DNA from: Rikenellaceae bacterium
GTDB taxonomy: Bacteria > Bacteroidota > Bacteroidia > Bacteroidales > Rikenellaceae
Length of the DNA: 64,000 nucleotides
Reading direction: 5' to 3'
Assembly: GCA_015059685.1 (NCBI GenBank)
Contig: SUZW01000003.1
Coordinates: forward strand, 62,001-126,000
Part shown: in pieces, positions 7,426-17,195 of the stretch
Numbering within the stretch: position 1 is the first letter of the stretch
How the letters are laid out: the number at the start of each line of letters is the position of its first letter
The notes under the pieces: generated by a model
The model's database searches: none
What the model saw: only the letters and a program-made list of their open reading frames with translations
What the model was told of the DNA's origin: nothing
Position numbers and translations under genes: made by a program

Positions 7426-9921
7426 CTACATCTTGAAGGTTACTATTGTTATGCCCGAGCCACCACGGTCAGGATGGTCGTCGGTTGCACTCTCCACCTG
7501 CGGTAACGAGCGCAGGTAGCGACGCACCTCCTCTTTCAGAGCTCCTGTGCCTTTGCCGTGCAATATTGTTACGGTCGATACTCCGACCATCAGCGCATCA
7601 TCGACCAAGGTCTGCACCCTCTCCAATGCCTCCATAACCCTCTCGCCACGGATATCTATCGAAGAGGTGAAGTTGAGACGGCGTTGCGAAATATCGGCCG
7701 AGATAACCGTGCGTGGTGTCTCGGGGCGTGTTGCACGCTTATACTCTGCCGAGGAGATGACCTCCAATCGAGCCGCCTCGATAGTTGTCAAGATAGCACC
7801 AAACGCTACTTGCGCCCTCTTGCCACGCACCTCCTTCACTACGCCTACGCCATTCTGACCTATAAGGCGCACCTTCGCTCCAACCTCCAACGGCAGAGCC
7901 TTCTTTGCGGGTTGTGCTGCCTCCTGCTTTGGCTCGGCAGGGTTGTTTTTGCGCTCGGCACGACGCTCCTGACGGCGACGAAGTCGCTCCATCTCACGCT
8001 CGATGCGCTCATTTGCCTCGGAGTTGTCCGCCTCAATCTCCTCACGGAACTCCTCGAACTCCCTGCGCAGCCACTTCGTCTGCTCCTTCTCGGCTTGAGC
8101 CTCACGGATACCCTTAATCGTATTCTCGATTTGACGATTGGCCTCGGCCACAAGCTCCTTGGCCTGCGCCTTTGCCTCGTGGAGTATGCGGTTGCGCTCC
8201 TCACGAATGCCCGAGAGCTTCTCGCTCAAGGCCTGCTCCATCTCCTCGACTTTGCGGTCGGTTTGGCGTATGCGCTCACGCTTCTGCGCCCAATAATGCT
8301 TGTCACGAGCCACCTCACGCAGCTGCTTCTCGAGGTCGATATGCTCCGAGCCCGCCTTCTCCTTTGCCGAGGCGATAATATCCTCGGAAAGGCCAATCTT
8401 GCGGGCTATCTCGACGGCAAACGAGCTGCCCGGCTTGCCACACTCCAAGCGGAAGAGTGGGCGGATGTTCTGCACATCGAACATCATCGCTCCATTGGCT
8501 ACACCCTCGTGGTTCGAAGCGTAGTATTTGATGTTGGCGTAGTGGGTGGTGATTATGCCGTAGCAACCACACGCCACCAACTTTTCGAGTATCGCTTCGG
8601 CAATAGCTCCTCCAATTATAGGCTCCGTGCCCGAGCCGAACTCGTCGATAAATATCATCGTTTGCGAGTTTGCCCCGGCCACCATGGCCTTCATATTCAT
8701 AAGGTGCGACGAGTAGGTCGAGAGGTCGTTGTCGATAGACTGCTCGTCACCGATGTCGATAAACATACCCTTGAATAGCGGCAACTCACTCGTCTCGGAA
8801 GCGGTGATAGGGTAGCCGCATTGGAACATATATTGTAGTAGTGATATGGTCTTCAGACACACCGACTTACCTCCTGCATTAGGACCCGAGATAACGAGTA
8901 TTCGGCTCTCTCTGTTTAGCTCGATGTCGAGAGGTATGACGCTGCGCTTTTGTCGCTTCAGCGACTGCGCCAGCAGTGGGTGTCGTGCCGTGCGAAGTAC
9001 AAGACGATCGTCGGTCGATAGTATAGGTCGCACCGCCCCATTCTCCAACGCCCAGCGAGCCTTGGCACGCAACATATCTGTCGTTGCCATAAAGTGCTCG
9101 GTGCGCTCCACATCGGCTATATCTATGCGAAGCGTGTCGGTGAAGGTGGTGAGGATGCGGACAATCTCCCTTCGCTCCTCGTACTCCAACTCACGCAACA
9201 TATTGTTCAACTCCACAACCTCGGCAGGCTCGACATAGAAGGTCTTACCCGTGGCCGACTCGTCGTGTATGAAGCCGTTGATTTTGCGTTTGTTGCCGGC
9301 CGATACGGGAATTACGGCACGGCCTTCACGGATGGATATCGAGGCGTCGCTATCAACCACACCACTCGCCTTGGCAGCGTTGAGTATGGCTTGCAGTCGC
9401 TTCGATACCTGCCCCTCGTGCTGGCGTATCTGCTGGCGTATGGTGCGCAAACCCTCGGAGGCGTTATCTCGCACCGAGCCATTGTCGTCGATGATGCGAC
9501 GAATATCTGCCACAATGTGCCACAGTGCCTTTACGGGCTGTGCAAGGGCTGTAAGTGTGGGGTAGAGGCTCGTGTCGCTACGATGCAGAAACTGCACGAA
9601 GTCACCCGTTGAAATCAACGCTCTGCCGAGCGTTACAATCTCGGCAACCTCCAAGAATGTGCCCTCGACCTTCGCCTTCTCGATAATCTCGGCTATGTCG
9701 TAGAACTCCTCCTTCGGAGCCTCACGCTCGGTGAGAAGTATCTGACGCATCTCCTCGGCAAGCGACTGTCGTCGCTCCACCTCTTTGTGAACAGCCGTGA
9801 AGCCCTCGCCTTCGAGCATAGTGCGAGCGTGTTGCATCGTACACAACGCAACACACTGCTCTCGGATGGTCGTAAAACCAATCTTCGACTCGAAGTTATT
9901 GGGGTAGATTACCGTTTTCAT
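7426..9921 (-). CDS. mutS2: MutS2 endonuclease/ATPase with Smr domain
   Basis: MutS-family ATPase without the N-terminal mismatch-recognition domain, ending in a Smr nuclease domain. Visible: MutS core and clamp, Walker A GPNAGGKS at about 346-353, Walker B MIFIDEFGSGTEP, a long charged coiled coil (about 510-650), and C-terminal Smr motifs IDIRGER and HGKGTG. The family is linked to suppression of recombination and, in some bacteria, to rescue of collided ribosomes. I chose the ATG at 9921 (831 residues, MKTVIYPNNFE) over a TTG six codons upstream because conservation starts there. It leads straight into murF/alr with a 4-bp gap. Confidence 0.92.
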   Translation of the reverse strand: MKTVIYPNNFESKIGFTTIREQCVALCTMQHARTMLEGEGFTAVHKEVERRQSLAEEMRQILLTEREAPKEEFYDIAEIIEKAKVEGTFLEVAEIVTLGRALISTGDFVQFLHRSDTSLYPTLTALAQPVKALWHIVADIRRIIDDNGSVRDNASEGLRTIRQQIRQHEGQVSKRLQAILNAAKASGVVDSDASISIREGRAVIPVSAGNKRKINGFIHDESATGKTFYVEPAEVVELNNMLRELEYEERREIVRILTTFTDTLRIDIADVERTEHFMATTDMLRAKARWALENGAVRPILSTDDRLVLRTARHPLLAQSLKRQKRSVIPLDIELNRESRILVISGPNAGGKSVCLKTISLLQYMFQCGYPITASETSELPLFKGMFIDIGDEQSIDNDLSTYSSHLMNMKAMVAGANSQTMIFIDEFGSGTEPIIGGAIAEAILEKLVACGCYGIITTHYANIKYYASNHEGVANGAMMFDVQNIRPLFRLECGKPGSSFAVEIARKIGLSEDIIASAKEKAGSEHIDLEKQLREVARDKHYWAQKRERIRQTDRKVEEMEQALSEKLSGIREERNRILHEAKAQAKELVAEANRQIENTIKGIREAQAEKEQTKWLRREFEEFREEIEADNSEANERIEREMERLRRRQERRAERKNNPAEPKQEAAQPAKKALPLEVGAKVRLIGQNGVGVVKEVRGKRAQVAFGAILTTIEAARLEVISSAEYKRATRPETPRTVISADISQRRLNFTSSIDIRGERVMEALERVQTLVDDALMVGVSTVTILHGKGTGALKEEVRRYLRSLPQVESATDDHPDRGGSGITIVTFKM

Positions 9922-9932
9922 TTTCTGGCTTT

Positions 9933-10007
9933 CGGCCAATAGCCATTGGTTTTTTAGTTAAAAGGTAAAAACGATTTATCGTTTTGCCTTTAATTGCCAA
10001 TTGTCAA
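9933..10007. repeat. Intergenic repeat cluster: GCCAATAGCC, palindrome, AATTGNC 7-mers
   Basis: Between the MCE gene and mutS2 lie a short GGCCAATAGCCATTGG palindrome, a stem AAAACGAT/ATCGTTTT, then TTAATTGCCAATTGTCAATT. The ordered block ATCGTTTT-RCCTTTAATTG-YCAATT occurs again at 15768-15822 in another gap, so it is a dispersed repeat. It could also act as a weak hairpin between the two reverse-strand genes. Confidence 0.65.
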
Positions 10008-10964
10008 TTATTTATCCGCCTTCTTCTTGGCCTTGTACTCCTTCTTGGCCTCCTTGTCGGCCATCTTCTCTGCGTAGCTTCGCTTCTCGAAGACTTTGAT
10101 GTTTATATAGCGACTCGGGTTCTCCTTCAGGTCGGCAAGCAGAGCTGAGAGGTTCTGCGAAGCCTCGGCAAGTTGCGTGTAGAGCTTCTCGTCGGCAACG
10201 AGCTTGCCCACGGTGCCATTGCCGCTGTTGAGCTTTGCAAGGAGAGCGTTAACCTCGGTAATTGCCGTAGCCAACTTCTTGCCACTCTCGTTCTCGCGCA
10301 ACGATGCGGTTACGCTCTGCAGGTCGGTAACCATACCCTCGATTTTAGGCATGGTGTTGTTGAGCGAAGCGCATATACCATCGACATTTGCCACGATGTT
10401 CGAACGCTCCAAGTCGGCCATAATCTTCTGAAGATTGGAGATAGCGGCTGTGATGTTCTTGGCGTTGTCGTCTATGAGCGAGTCCACACCTGTAACCGTG
10501 TTGTTGAGGTTGTCGAGTAGAGCCGTTACTCTCACCTTGATATCGCCCAACTCCGAACCTATAGCCTCGAACATATCGGGTGTCGAGCCACCCTCTATGG
10601 TGTCGCCATTTTTGAGCATCTCGGCAGCATCGCCCAACACAATCTCGATAGACTTGCCACCCATCAAGCCTGCGCTGAACATCATCGCCTGCGAATTTAC
10701 GGGGATGTCGTAGTGGCTGTCCACCGACATACGAACATCTACACCGCCCTTCTCGGTATTTATCTCTATGTCTGTGACCTGACCAATCTTTACGCCTCGC
10801 AATACCACGGCAGCAGCCTCCTGCAAGCCATTAACCTGCTCGTAGTGTGCCGTATATGTGCGGTTGCGACCAAAGATGTCTGCTCCGCTCAAAAAGCGAA
10901 TACCTGCCCATGCAGCGAGGATTATCACTATGGCATAGATGCCGATTTTAACCTCTTTTTTCAT
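10008..10964 (-). CDS. MCE/MlaD family lipid-transport protein
   Basis: A 318-residue protein with one N-terminal membrane anchor (about 6-26) followed by an MCE domain (about 35-115; YTAHYEQVNGLQEAAAVVLR, GVKIGQVTDIEI) and a helical tail with coiled-coil character. MCE proteins are the periplasmic, lipid-binding parts of Mla-type ABC systems that move phospholipids between membranes. No permease or ATPase gene is in this window, so the partner must be elsewhere. The C-terminus is very basic (KKEYKAKKKADK). It lies 41 bp downstream of the amidase, suggesting co-transcription. Confidence 0.85.
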   Translation of the reverse strand: MKKEVKIGIYAIVIILAAWAGIRFLSGADIFGRNRTYTAHYEQVNGLQEAAAVVLRGVKIGQVTDIEINTEKGGVDVRMSVDSHYDIPVNSQAMMFSAGLMGGKSIEIVLGDAAEMLKNGDTIEGGSTPDMFEAIGSELGDIKVRVTALLDNLNNTVTGVDSLIDDNAKNITAAISNLQKIMADLERSNIVANVDGICASLNNTMPKIEGMVTDLQSVTASLRENESGKKLATAITEVNALLAKLNSGNGTVGKLVADEKLYTQLAEASQNLSALLADLKENPSRYINIKVFEKRSYAEKMADKEAKKEYKAKKKADK

Positions 10965-11005
10965 AATCTAAATCTATAAATGGTTAAATATTATTTTGCT
11001 GTTTG

Positions 11006-12145
11006 TCACCTCTCGAATGATATTATGAAGGCTTGCGGGAACTCCTTGCGTACCTCCTTTATCTGCTCTTGAGCAATGGCTTTGGTGGCGTAGTCACCCA
11101 CGCAATACTTGTACTTTAGCGAGCCTCCGCCAATGTGCTCCCACACCTTGCCTCGGTAGCTCTTGAACTCGGCATGCGAGGTCGATACGGGCTTCACGCT
11201 CGCCATAAGTTGTATGGTAAAACGCTTTACGGGTGCTGTCTTCTGCGTGGTAGCCTTTGGCTCTGTCTTCGACTCTGCCTTTGGCTCCTGCACCTGTGGC
11301 GTTGCGCTATCGACCAGCAGAGAACGATTTACATTTGCGACATATTGCTTTATGGCGAGGAATATGGCATTTGTGAGCTCTTTTTGTCCCTTTTCGGAGG
11401 TTATGTACTTTAGCTCCGTAGGGTTCGACATAAAGCCCACCTCGGTCAGCACGCTCGGCATATCGGTTGCATAGAGCACTTTCAGTGGCTGCTTCCTCAC
11501 GCCTCGATCTACACGGCCGAGTTTCACATACTGCTCCTGAATAAGTCGGGCCATCATCTCGCTGTACTCACCGTATGTGAATTGGAGGTTTTGAATGTAG
11601 GCACGAACTATTGTTGCGGTCTTTTGGTCGGACATATCGAGCAACTCCTCCTTGTTGTTGAGGTAGAGCGCATTTTGATTTGCTCGTTGCTCACGGTCGC
11701 TCTCACCCATGATTAGTGTCTCGACTCCTCGCACCTCACTGTTGCGGTGGGCGTTGGCGTGTATCGAGATGAAGAGGTCGCCATTGCAACGATGTGCTAT
11801 GTCGGCACGAGCCTGCAGGTCGTCGGCAAGCACCGACGAGAAGTACTTATCCACGGTGCGGGTATATACCACCTTTATGCCCGGCAGGTGCTTCTCGATA
11901 AGGGCACCGAGGCGCAAGGCAATCTGTAGGTTTATATCCTTCTCCTGTATTGTGCCGTAGCTCGCTCCAGGATATTTCGAGCCACCGTGTCCTGCGTCTA
12001 TTACAATAACCTTCACCCCCTGTGCAACATTTTCAGCTCCGAAAGCGTTATTTGTGAGCAACAGGGATAGTAGTGCTACAGCCGTAAAACATCTGCGTAT
12101 GTGGTAAAAGTTTGCCATAAAATTTGCCAAGTGTGGTTTTTTCAC
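11006..12145 (-). CDS. N-acetylmuramoyl-L-alanine amidase with C-terminal SPOR-like domain
   Basis: An exported Amidase_3 enzyme (379 residues) that cuts peptide stems from glycan strands during cell separation and remodelling. A signal peptide is at about 18-37 (TAVALLSLLLTNNAFGA). Zinc-ligand motifs are IDAGHGG, the glutamate in TIQEKDINL, and SIHANAH; the catalytic glutamate lies in SVLTEVGFMSN. After a K/T/P-rich linker, residues about 305-379 (FTIQLMASVKPV) look like a SPOR-type domain that would bind denuded glycan at division sites. An alternative ATG at 12118 gives a shorter leader. A promoter at 12220-12251 reads toward it. Confidence 0.88.
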   Translation of the reverse strand: MKKPHLANFMANFYHIRRCFTAVALLSLLLTNNAFGAENVAQGVKVIVIDAGHGGSKYPGASYGTIQEKDINLQIALRLGALIEKHLPGIKVVYTRTVDKYFSSVLADDLQARADIAHRCNGDLFISIHANAHRNSEVRGVETLIMGESDREQRANQNALYLNNKEELLDMSDQKTATIVRAYIQNLQFTYGEYSEMMARLIQEQYVKLGRVDRGVRKQPLKVLYATDMPSVLTEVGFMSNPTELKYITSEKGQKELTNAIFLAIKQYVANVNRSLLVDSATPQVQEPKAESKTEPKATTQKTAPVKRFTIQLMASVKPVSTSHAEFKSYRGKVWEHIGGGSLKYKYCVGDYATKAIAQEQIKEVRKEFPQAFIISFER

Positions 12146-12219
12146 TATCTTTACGGGCTAAAAATGCGCACGCCTATGCGTGTAAGAGCGTGTTTTTTGC
12201 GTTTTTGCCGACTCGTCGG

Positions 12220-12251
12220 CAAAGGTACGAAAAATTTTGGAATTTTTGAAA
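12220..12251 (-). promoter_or_regulatory. Promoter of the amidase operon
   Basis: On the reverse strand: -33 TTTC (12251-12248), 20-nt spacer, -7 TACCTTTG (12227-12220). It overlaps the first codons of the divergent LptD-like gene if that gene starts at 12237. Confidence 0.6.
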
Positions 12252-15023
12252 CATTTTGGGCTGAAATATCTCGTTTTGTTCGTCGTTGCCGTGGCAATGG
12301 CGCACATCGTCTTTGGTTTTGCCTCGCCTCGACCACTTTCGGCCGATGTGGCGGAGCAGATGACCAAGAGCGATAGTGTCGTCGAGTCACCTCGTGATAC
12401 GGCTATTCGGGAGCGTGCCCGTGCCTCTCGTCGTAATCGTCGTGGCTCTCGCTCGCAGTCGCTGCGCTCCGACTCGTTACGCCCTGCGGCTGACACTACG
12501 GTTGTAAAACCTACGGTGCAGCGAGATACTACGGCTCGCAAGGGCGGTGGCTCGGGACTCGACCAAATCATCACGGGTAAGAATACCGACTCGCTCTACT
12601 ACGATGTTCTCAACAAGAAGGTCTATATCTACAACCAGGGCGATATCAAGTACGAGAATATGGGCTTGCAGGCCGATTTTATGCGTATAGATATGAACAC
12701 CAAGGAGATATACGCCTACGGCAAGCCCGACTCGGTGGATGGCAAGGCGGTTAATACCCACCCCGTGTTCAGCGAGGGCAGCTCGTCGTACACGATGGAT
12801 ACCATAACCTACAACTTCGACTCGAAGAAGGCCTTTATTCAGGGTGTGGCAACGCAGGAGGGCGACGGCTGGTTGGTCGGTGGACAGATTAAGAAGATGC
12901 CCGACAACTCCATCAACATCCGTAGCGGTAAATATACCACCTGTGACCATACCGACCATCCGCACTTCTACCTTGCGATGACCAAGGCGAAGGTTATCCC
13001 GGGTAAGAAGATTATCACAGGTCCGGCATACCTCGTTATGGAGGATGTGCCAATCTACTTCGCTTGTATCCCCGAGGGCTTCTTTCCTGTAAACCTCGGG
13101 CCAAAGTCGGGACTTTTGATGCCATCCTATGGTGAGGATGCCTCACGAGGCTTCTTCCTTCGTGGTTTGGGTTACTACTTCATATTGAGCAAGCATATCG
13201 ACCTTGCCCTCACGGGAGGTATCTATACGCTCGGCTCGTGGGAGGTTAATGCCTCGTCACGCTACGCCAAGCGATACAAGTTCTCGGGTAATGTAAACTT
13301 CGACTTCTCGGCTATCAAGACCGGAGATAAGGGTGAGCCCGACTACATCAAACAGAACAACTTTAAGTTTACTTGGACCCACTCGCAAGATCCGAAGGCC
13401 AACCCGGGCTCGACATTTGCCGCCTCGGTGAACCTCTCCTCGAGTGGCTACTCGAAGTACTCGGCAACGACACTGAACGACATCCTTGCTACGCAGACCA
13501 ACTCCTCGATATCCTACTCGAAGAGCTGGGCGGGTACGCCATTATCGTTGTCGATGAACTTGGGTGTGTCGCAGAACTCGCAGACACGAGCCCTCTCTAT
13601 CACCCTGCCAAACATCGTGTTCAATGTCGCCAGAGTATATCCATTCAAGCGCAAGAATGCGGTGGGTAAGCAGCGTTGGTACGAGAAGATAGGTTTTACC
13701 TATTCGGCCAAGCTCACCAACTCGGTGTCGGCGCAGGAGAGTGAGCTGTTCACGATGCAGACGCTCAAGAATATGAAAAACGGTATCGAGCACACTCTGC
13801 CAATATCGACCTCGATAAACTTGTTCAAGTATATCAACATCTCGCCTTCGTTCAACTACACGGAGCGTTGGTACTTCTCTCGTCAGTTCCAGACCTGGGA
13901 CCCCGAGACCAACTCGGTTGTGACACAGGACCCTGAATACGGCTTCTATCGTATCTACAACTACAACGCTTCGGTATCGGCAAATACCACAATCTATGGT
14001 ATGTGGCAGATGAAGAGCAAGACCGCCAAGGTGCAGGCTGTGCGCCACACGCTGACTCCGCAGATAGGCTTCTCGTATGCCCCGGACTTCAGTAAGCAGA
14101 AGTATGGCTTCTACCAGACCGTGCAGACCGACTCGCTCGGTAGCTACAGAGTCTATTCGCCATACTCGAACAACGCCTATGGCGTTCCGGGTTCGGGTGC
14201 GCAGGCAAACCTCAACTTCTCGCTCTCGCAGAACCTCGAGATGAAGGTGCTCTCGAAGCGTGACACCTCGGGCGTGAAGAAGATAAAGCTTATCGACGAG
14301 TTGCGTGTCAGCGGCTCCTACAACTTCCTTGCCGACTCGCTCGGCTTGTCGAATATCCCGATTTCGTTCCGTACAACCATCTATGGCAACTTCGGTATCA
14401 ACCTCTCGGTGACACTCGACCCGTATGAGGTGACACCGGAGGGTAAGCGTATCGACAAGTTGATGATACGCCGAGGTCTGCTCGGCCGTGTCACAAGTAC
14501 GGGTTGGAGCTTCGGTTATACCTTCAAATCTCGTGAGAATAAGTCGCAGGCGGCCGTGAACGATATCAACACCATACCGCCCGAGTACTTCAATCCATTC
14601 TCCGACCCTTATGGTCTGATGGATCCAACGCTGCGAAGGCACTATATGGCCAGCACATACTACGACTTCTCGATACCGTGGAATATCGGTTTCAACTATG
14701 TCATAAGCTATGGTATATCCTATGTGAATAACGGCACCACGGGCTACAAGAAGAATGTATCGCAGACCATCGGTTTCAATGGTAGCGTAAACCTTACGCC
14801 AAAGACGGGTATATCCTTTACGACAGGTTTCGATATACAGAACAAGAAGCTGACCACGACCTCAATATCCATCACCCGAGATTTGCACTGTTGGCAGATG
14901 TCGTTTGTGTGGATACCATTCGGTTCGCACCGAAGCTGGAGCTTCAATATCGGAGTTAAGGCCTCGTCGCTTGCCGACCTGAAGTATGATAAGAGTCAGT
15001 CGATGTACGATAATCTCTTCTAA
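12237..15023 (+). CDS. LptD-like outer-membrane LPS assembly protein
   Basis: A 928-residue outer-membrane protein of the LptD/OstA type. Residues about 100-280 fit an OstA (LptA-like) beta-taco: LYYDVLNKKVYIYNQGDIKYENMGLQADFMRI. The rest is rich in alternating beta strands ending in a C-terminal barrel. LptD inserts LPS into the outer leaflet. The start is odd: the frame has no ATG until 12297, where the protein would have no basic N-terminus. A TTG at 12237 (or ATT at 12234) gives a proper signal peptide, KHFGLKYLVLFVVAVAMAH, so I annotate TTG. A TATCTTTA -7-like box near 12143-12150 may drive it. It is divergent from the amidase operon. Confidence 0.82.
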   Translation: MEFLKHFGLKYLVLFVVAVAMAHIVFGFASPRPLSADVAEQMTKSDSVVESPRDTAIRERARASRRNRRGSRSQSLRSDSLRPAADTTVVKPTVQRDTTARKGGGSGLDQIITGKNTDSLYYDVLNKKVYIYNQGDIKYENMGLQADFMRIDMNTKEIYAYGKPDSVDGKAVNTHPVFSEGSSSYTMDTITYNFDSKKAFIQGVATQEGDGWLVGGQIKKMPDNSINIRSGKYTTCDHTDHPHFYLAMTKAKVIPGKKIITGPAYLVMEDVPIYFACIPEGFFPVNLGPKSGLLMPSYGEDASRGFFLRGLGYYFILSKHIDLALTGGIYTLGSWEVNASSRYAKRYKFSGNVNFDFSAIKTGDKGEPDYIKQNNFKFTWTHSQDPKANPGSTFAASVNLSSSGYSKYSATTLNDILATQTNSSISYSKSWAGTPLSLSMNLGVSQNSQTRALSITLPNIVFNVARVYPFKRKNAVGKQRWYEKIGFTYSAKLTNSVSAQESELFTMQTLKNMKNGIEHTLPISTSINLFKYINISPSFNYTERWYFSRQFQTWDPETNSVVTQDPEYGFYRIYNYNASVSANTTIYGMWQMKSKTAKVQAVRHTLTPQIGFSYAPDFSKQKYGFYQTVQTDSLGSYRVYSPYSNNAYGVPGSGAQANLNFSLSQNLEMKVLSKRDTSGVKKIKLIDELRVSGSYNFLADSLGLSNIPISFRTTIYGNFGINLSVTLDPYEVTPEGKRIDKLMIRRGLLGRVTSTGWSFGYTFKSRENKSQAAVNDINTIPPEYFNPFSDPYGLMDPTLRRHYMASTYYDFSIPWNIGFNYVISYGISYVNNGTTGYKKNVSQTIGFNGSVNLTPKTGISFTTGFDIQNKKLTTTSISITRDLHCWQMSFVWIPFGSHRSWSFNIGVKASSLADLKYDKSQSMYDNLF

Positions 15024-15077
15024 AACAAGGGTGGTACATCTTTTGTGAAATAGTAATACAGAGAATGATAAAACACT

Positions 15078-15683
15078 ATGAATATGAAAAGCAATAAAGT
15101 TGAAAATCAGACACTTGACGAGAAAGATGCGGTGAAGGCGGGGGACGATTACCCGAACTGCGAGGGCGAGCCTTGTGCCAATATGGCAGAGGATGTGAGC
15201 GAGGAGACTGACACTGTGGCAGAGAATGAAGGACCTGCCGAGGAGGAGGCTCCCAAGGCCGAGGAGGTAGATTGGAAAGATAAGTATATCCGCTTGCAGG
15301 CGGAGTTCGACAACTTCCGTAAGCGCACCTTGCGTGAGAAGATGGCTCTCATAGAGTCGGGTGGCAGTGATGCTTGGAAGGCGGTGTTGCCTGTGCTTGA
15401 TGATATGGAGCGAGCCATTGCAGCATCCGAGAAGAGCGAGGATATTGCCGCACTGCGTGAGGGTGAGAAGCTCATCTACAACAAATTCATCGACATCTTG
15501 CGACAGAAGGGTGTCGTAGAGATTGAGGCTCTTGACAAAGATTTCGATGCCGACCTTCAGGAGGCTGTGGCTCGTTTCGATGCAGGCAAGGAGAAGAGCG
15601 GCAAGGTTATAGATGTGGTGCAGCGAGGCTACAAGATGGGTGAGCAGGTGCTGCGCTACGCAAAGGTTGTGGTTGGAGAGTAA
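15078..15683 (+). CDS. grpE: Nucleotide exchange factor GrpE
   Basis: A 201-residue GrpE, the DnaK nucleotide-exchange factor. The N-terminal 70 residues are acidic and disordered; a coiled-coil region starts at WKDKYIRLQAEFDNFRKRT (GrpE signature), and the C-terminal beta domain ends in the family motif DVVQRGYKMGEQVLRYAKVVV. A second ATG at 15084 is an equally good start. dnaJ follows after 147 bp of repeat sequence, so the pair is probably co-regulated; dnaK is not in the window. Confidence 0.95.
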   Translation: MNMKSNKVENQTLDEKDAVKAGDDYPNCEGEPCANMAEDVSEETDTVAENEGPAEEEAPKAEEVDWKDKYIRLQAEFDNFRKRTLREKMALIESGGSDAWKAVLPVLDDMERAIAASEKSEDIAALREGEKLIYNKFIDILRQKGVVEIEALDKDFDADLQEAVARFDAGKEKSGKVIDVVQRGYKMGEQVLRYAKVVVGE

Positions 15684-15689
15684 TAAATA

Positions 15690-15822
15690 GACGAGAGACG
15701 AAAGACGAGAGACGAGAGAAATTTTATAATTACCTAAAAAAGACGAGAGAAAATAATCTAATAAAAACGATTCTATCGTTTTACCTTTAATTGTCAATTT
15801 TCAATTTTCAATTGTCAATTAT
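15690..15822. repeat. Intergenic 7-bp word repeats (GACGAGA and AATTGTC types)
   Basis: Two 7-mer arrays stand in one gap: GACGAGA/GACGAAA repeated about four times at 15690-15719 plus one more at 15740, and AATTGTC/AATTTTC repeated about five times at 15789-15822, joined by the AAAACGAT...ATCGTTTT palindrome also seen at 9967. No promoter with a good TAnnTTTG box is visible here. Confidence 0.75.
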
Positions 15823-15830
15823 AAAGATTT

Positions 15831-16994
15831 ATGGCAGAGAAAAGAGATTACTACGAGGTGTTGGGCGTTGAGAGAAACGCCAATGCCGACGAGATAAAGA
15901 AGGCCTATCGCAAGGCTGCGATAAAGTATCACCCCGACAAGAACCCGGGTGACAAGGAGGCCGAGGAGAAGTTCAAGGAGGCGGCCGAGGCCTACGATGT
16001 CCTCTCGAATGAGGATAAGCGTGCCCGCTACGACCAATTTGGCCATGCCGGATTGTCGGGTGCTGCGGGTGGTGCCGGAGGCTTTGGTGGCGGCTTCGGT
16101 GGCTTCTCGATGGAGGATATATTCTCGCAGTTCGGAGATATATTCGGAGGACACTTTGGCGGTGGCTTCGGTGGCGGTTACTCGAGCCGTGGTCGCTCGG
16201 TAAATCGTGGTGCCGATATCCGTGTCCGCATAAAGTTGAACTTGGAGGAGATAGCTAACGGCACGACCAAGAAGATTAAGGTTACGAAGAATATCGCCTG
16301 CGACAAGTGTGGCGGTAGCGGAGCCAAGAACGCTTCGTCGTACTCGACCTGTTCGACCTGTGGTGGTGCAGGATATGTTATGAGCGTGCAAAACACCTTC
16401 TTTGGGCGTATGCAGTCACAGTCGGTATGTCCGACATGTGGGGGCGATGGCAAGGTGATCACCGAGAAGTGCGACAAGTGCGGTGGCGAGGGCTATGTAC
16501 GAGGTCAGGAGATTGTCGAGATAAAGGTTCCGGCTGGTGTTGGCGAGGGTATGGCTCTGACCGTATCTGGCAAGGGTCACGCAGCACGCCATGGTGGTGT
16601 AAATGGCGACCTTATCGTCATTATCGAGGAGGAGCAGAATGCGGAGCTTGTGCGTGATGGCGTAAACCTTATCCACAACCTCAATATCACGGTTGCTACG
16701 GCAATACTCGGTGGCGAGGTCGAGGTGCCGACAATCGAGGGTAAGGCCAAGATTAAGATTGCTGCGGGAACACACGCCGGCAAGGTGTTGCGTCTGCGTG
16801 GCAAGGGTCTGCCTGATGTAAACGGCTATGGCAGGGGAGATATTATGGTTGTAGTGGATATCACAATCCCTACATCGCTCACTTCGGAGGAGAAGGAGTT
16901 GGTCAAGAAGTTGGCCGACAAACCTCACTTCAAGAAGGCGGAGTCGGTGGAAAACCAGAATATATTTGAGCGAATGAAAAACTTTTTCCGATAG
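15831..16994 (+). CDS. dnaJ: Chaperone protein DnaJ
   Basis: A 387-residue class A J-protein that delivers substrates to DnaK and stimulates its ATPase. The J domain carries [10 protein letters not shown] (HPD at about 32-34); a Gly/Phe linker covers about 70-125; four CxxCxGxG zinc motifs follow ([32 protein letters not shown]), then the substrate-binding C-terminal domains. Length and order are standard. It follows grpE on the same strand. Confidence 0.97.
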   Translation: MAEKRDYYEVLGVERNANADEIKKAYRKAAIKYHPDKNPGDKEAEEKFKEAAEAYDVLSNEDKRARYDQFGHAGLSGAAGGAGGFGGGFGGFSMEDIFSQFGDIFGGHFGGGFGGGYSSRGRSVNRGADIRVRIKLNLEEIANGTTKKIKVTKNIACDKCGGSGAKNASSYSTCSTCGGAGYVMSVQNTFFGRMQSQSVCPTCGGDGKVITEKCDKCGGEGYVRGQEIVEIKVPAGVGEGMALTVSGKGHAARHGGVNGDLIVIIEEEQNAELVRDGVNLIHNLNITVATAILGGEVEVPTIEGKAKIKIAAGTHAGKVLRLRGKGLPDVNGYGRGDIMVVVDITIPTSLTSEEKELVKKLADKPHFKKAESVENQNIFERMKNFFR

Positions 16995-17143
16995 TTTGAG
17001 GCTCTTTTTGGTACCTTTTCATTTTTGTCGCTTGGAAATAGGCCCACTATTACCTTCGCTCCGAAAATGAAAATCTACTCAAAAATAGCTATCAAACATA
17101 TTGAAGATAAAAAAGGAATATAGGGAGTTTAGTAAAAATAATT

Positions 17144-17190
17144 CTCAATTAAGAAGCTAATGGCCAATGGCTAATAGCTAAAAGCCAAAA
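17144..17190. repeat. Short GCTAATG-type 7-mer repeat
   Basis: Units GCTAATG, GCCAATG, GCTAATA, GCTAAAA follow each other with a 7-bp period just upstream of the next ATG. Related copies lie at 35541-35572, 36049-36079 and 60155-60190. Confidence 0.6.
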
Positions 17191-17195
17191 AAACT

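Noticed and set aside
13542..14642. 366-residue open frame opposite the LptD-like gene
   Set aside because: Antisense shadow of a well-supported outer-membrane protein gene; Arg/His/Leu-rich with no motifs. Similar long shadows opposite 39015-40517, 47204-49021 and 49714-50889 were dropped for the same reason.
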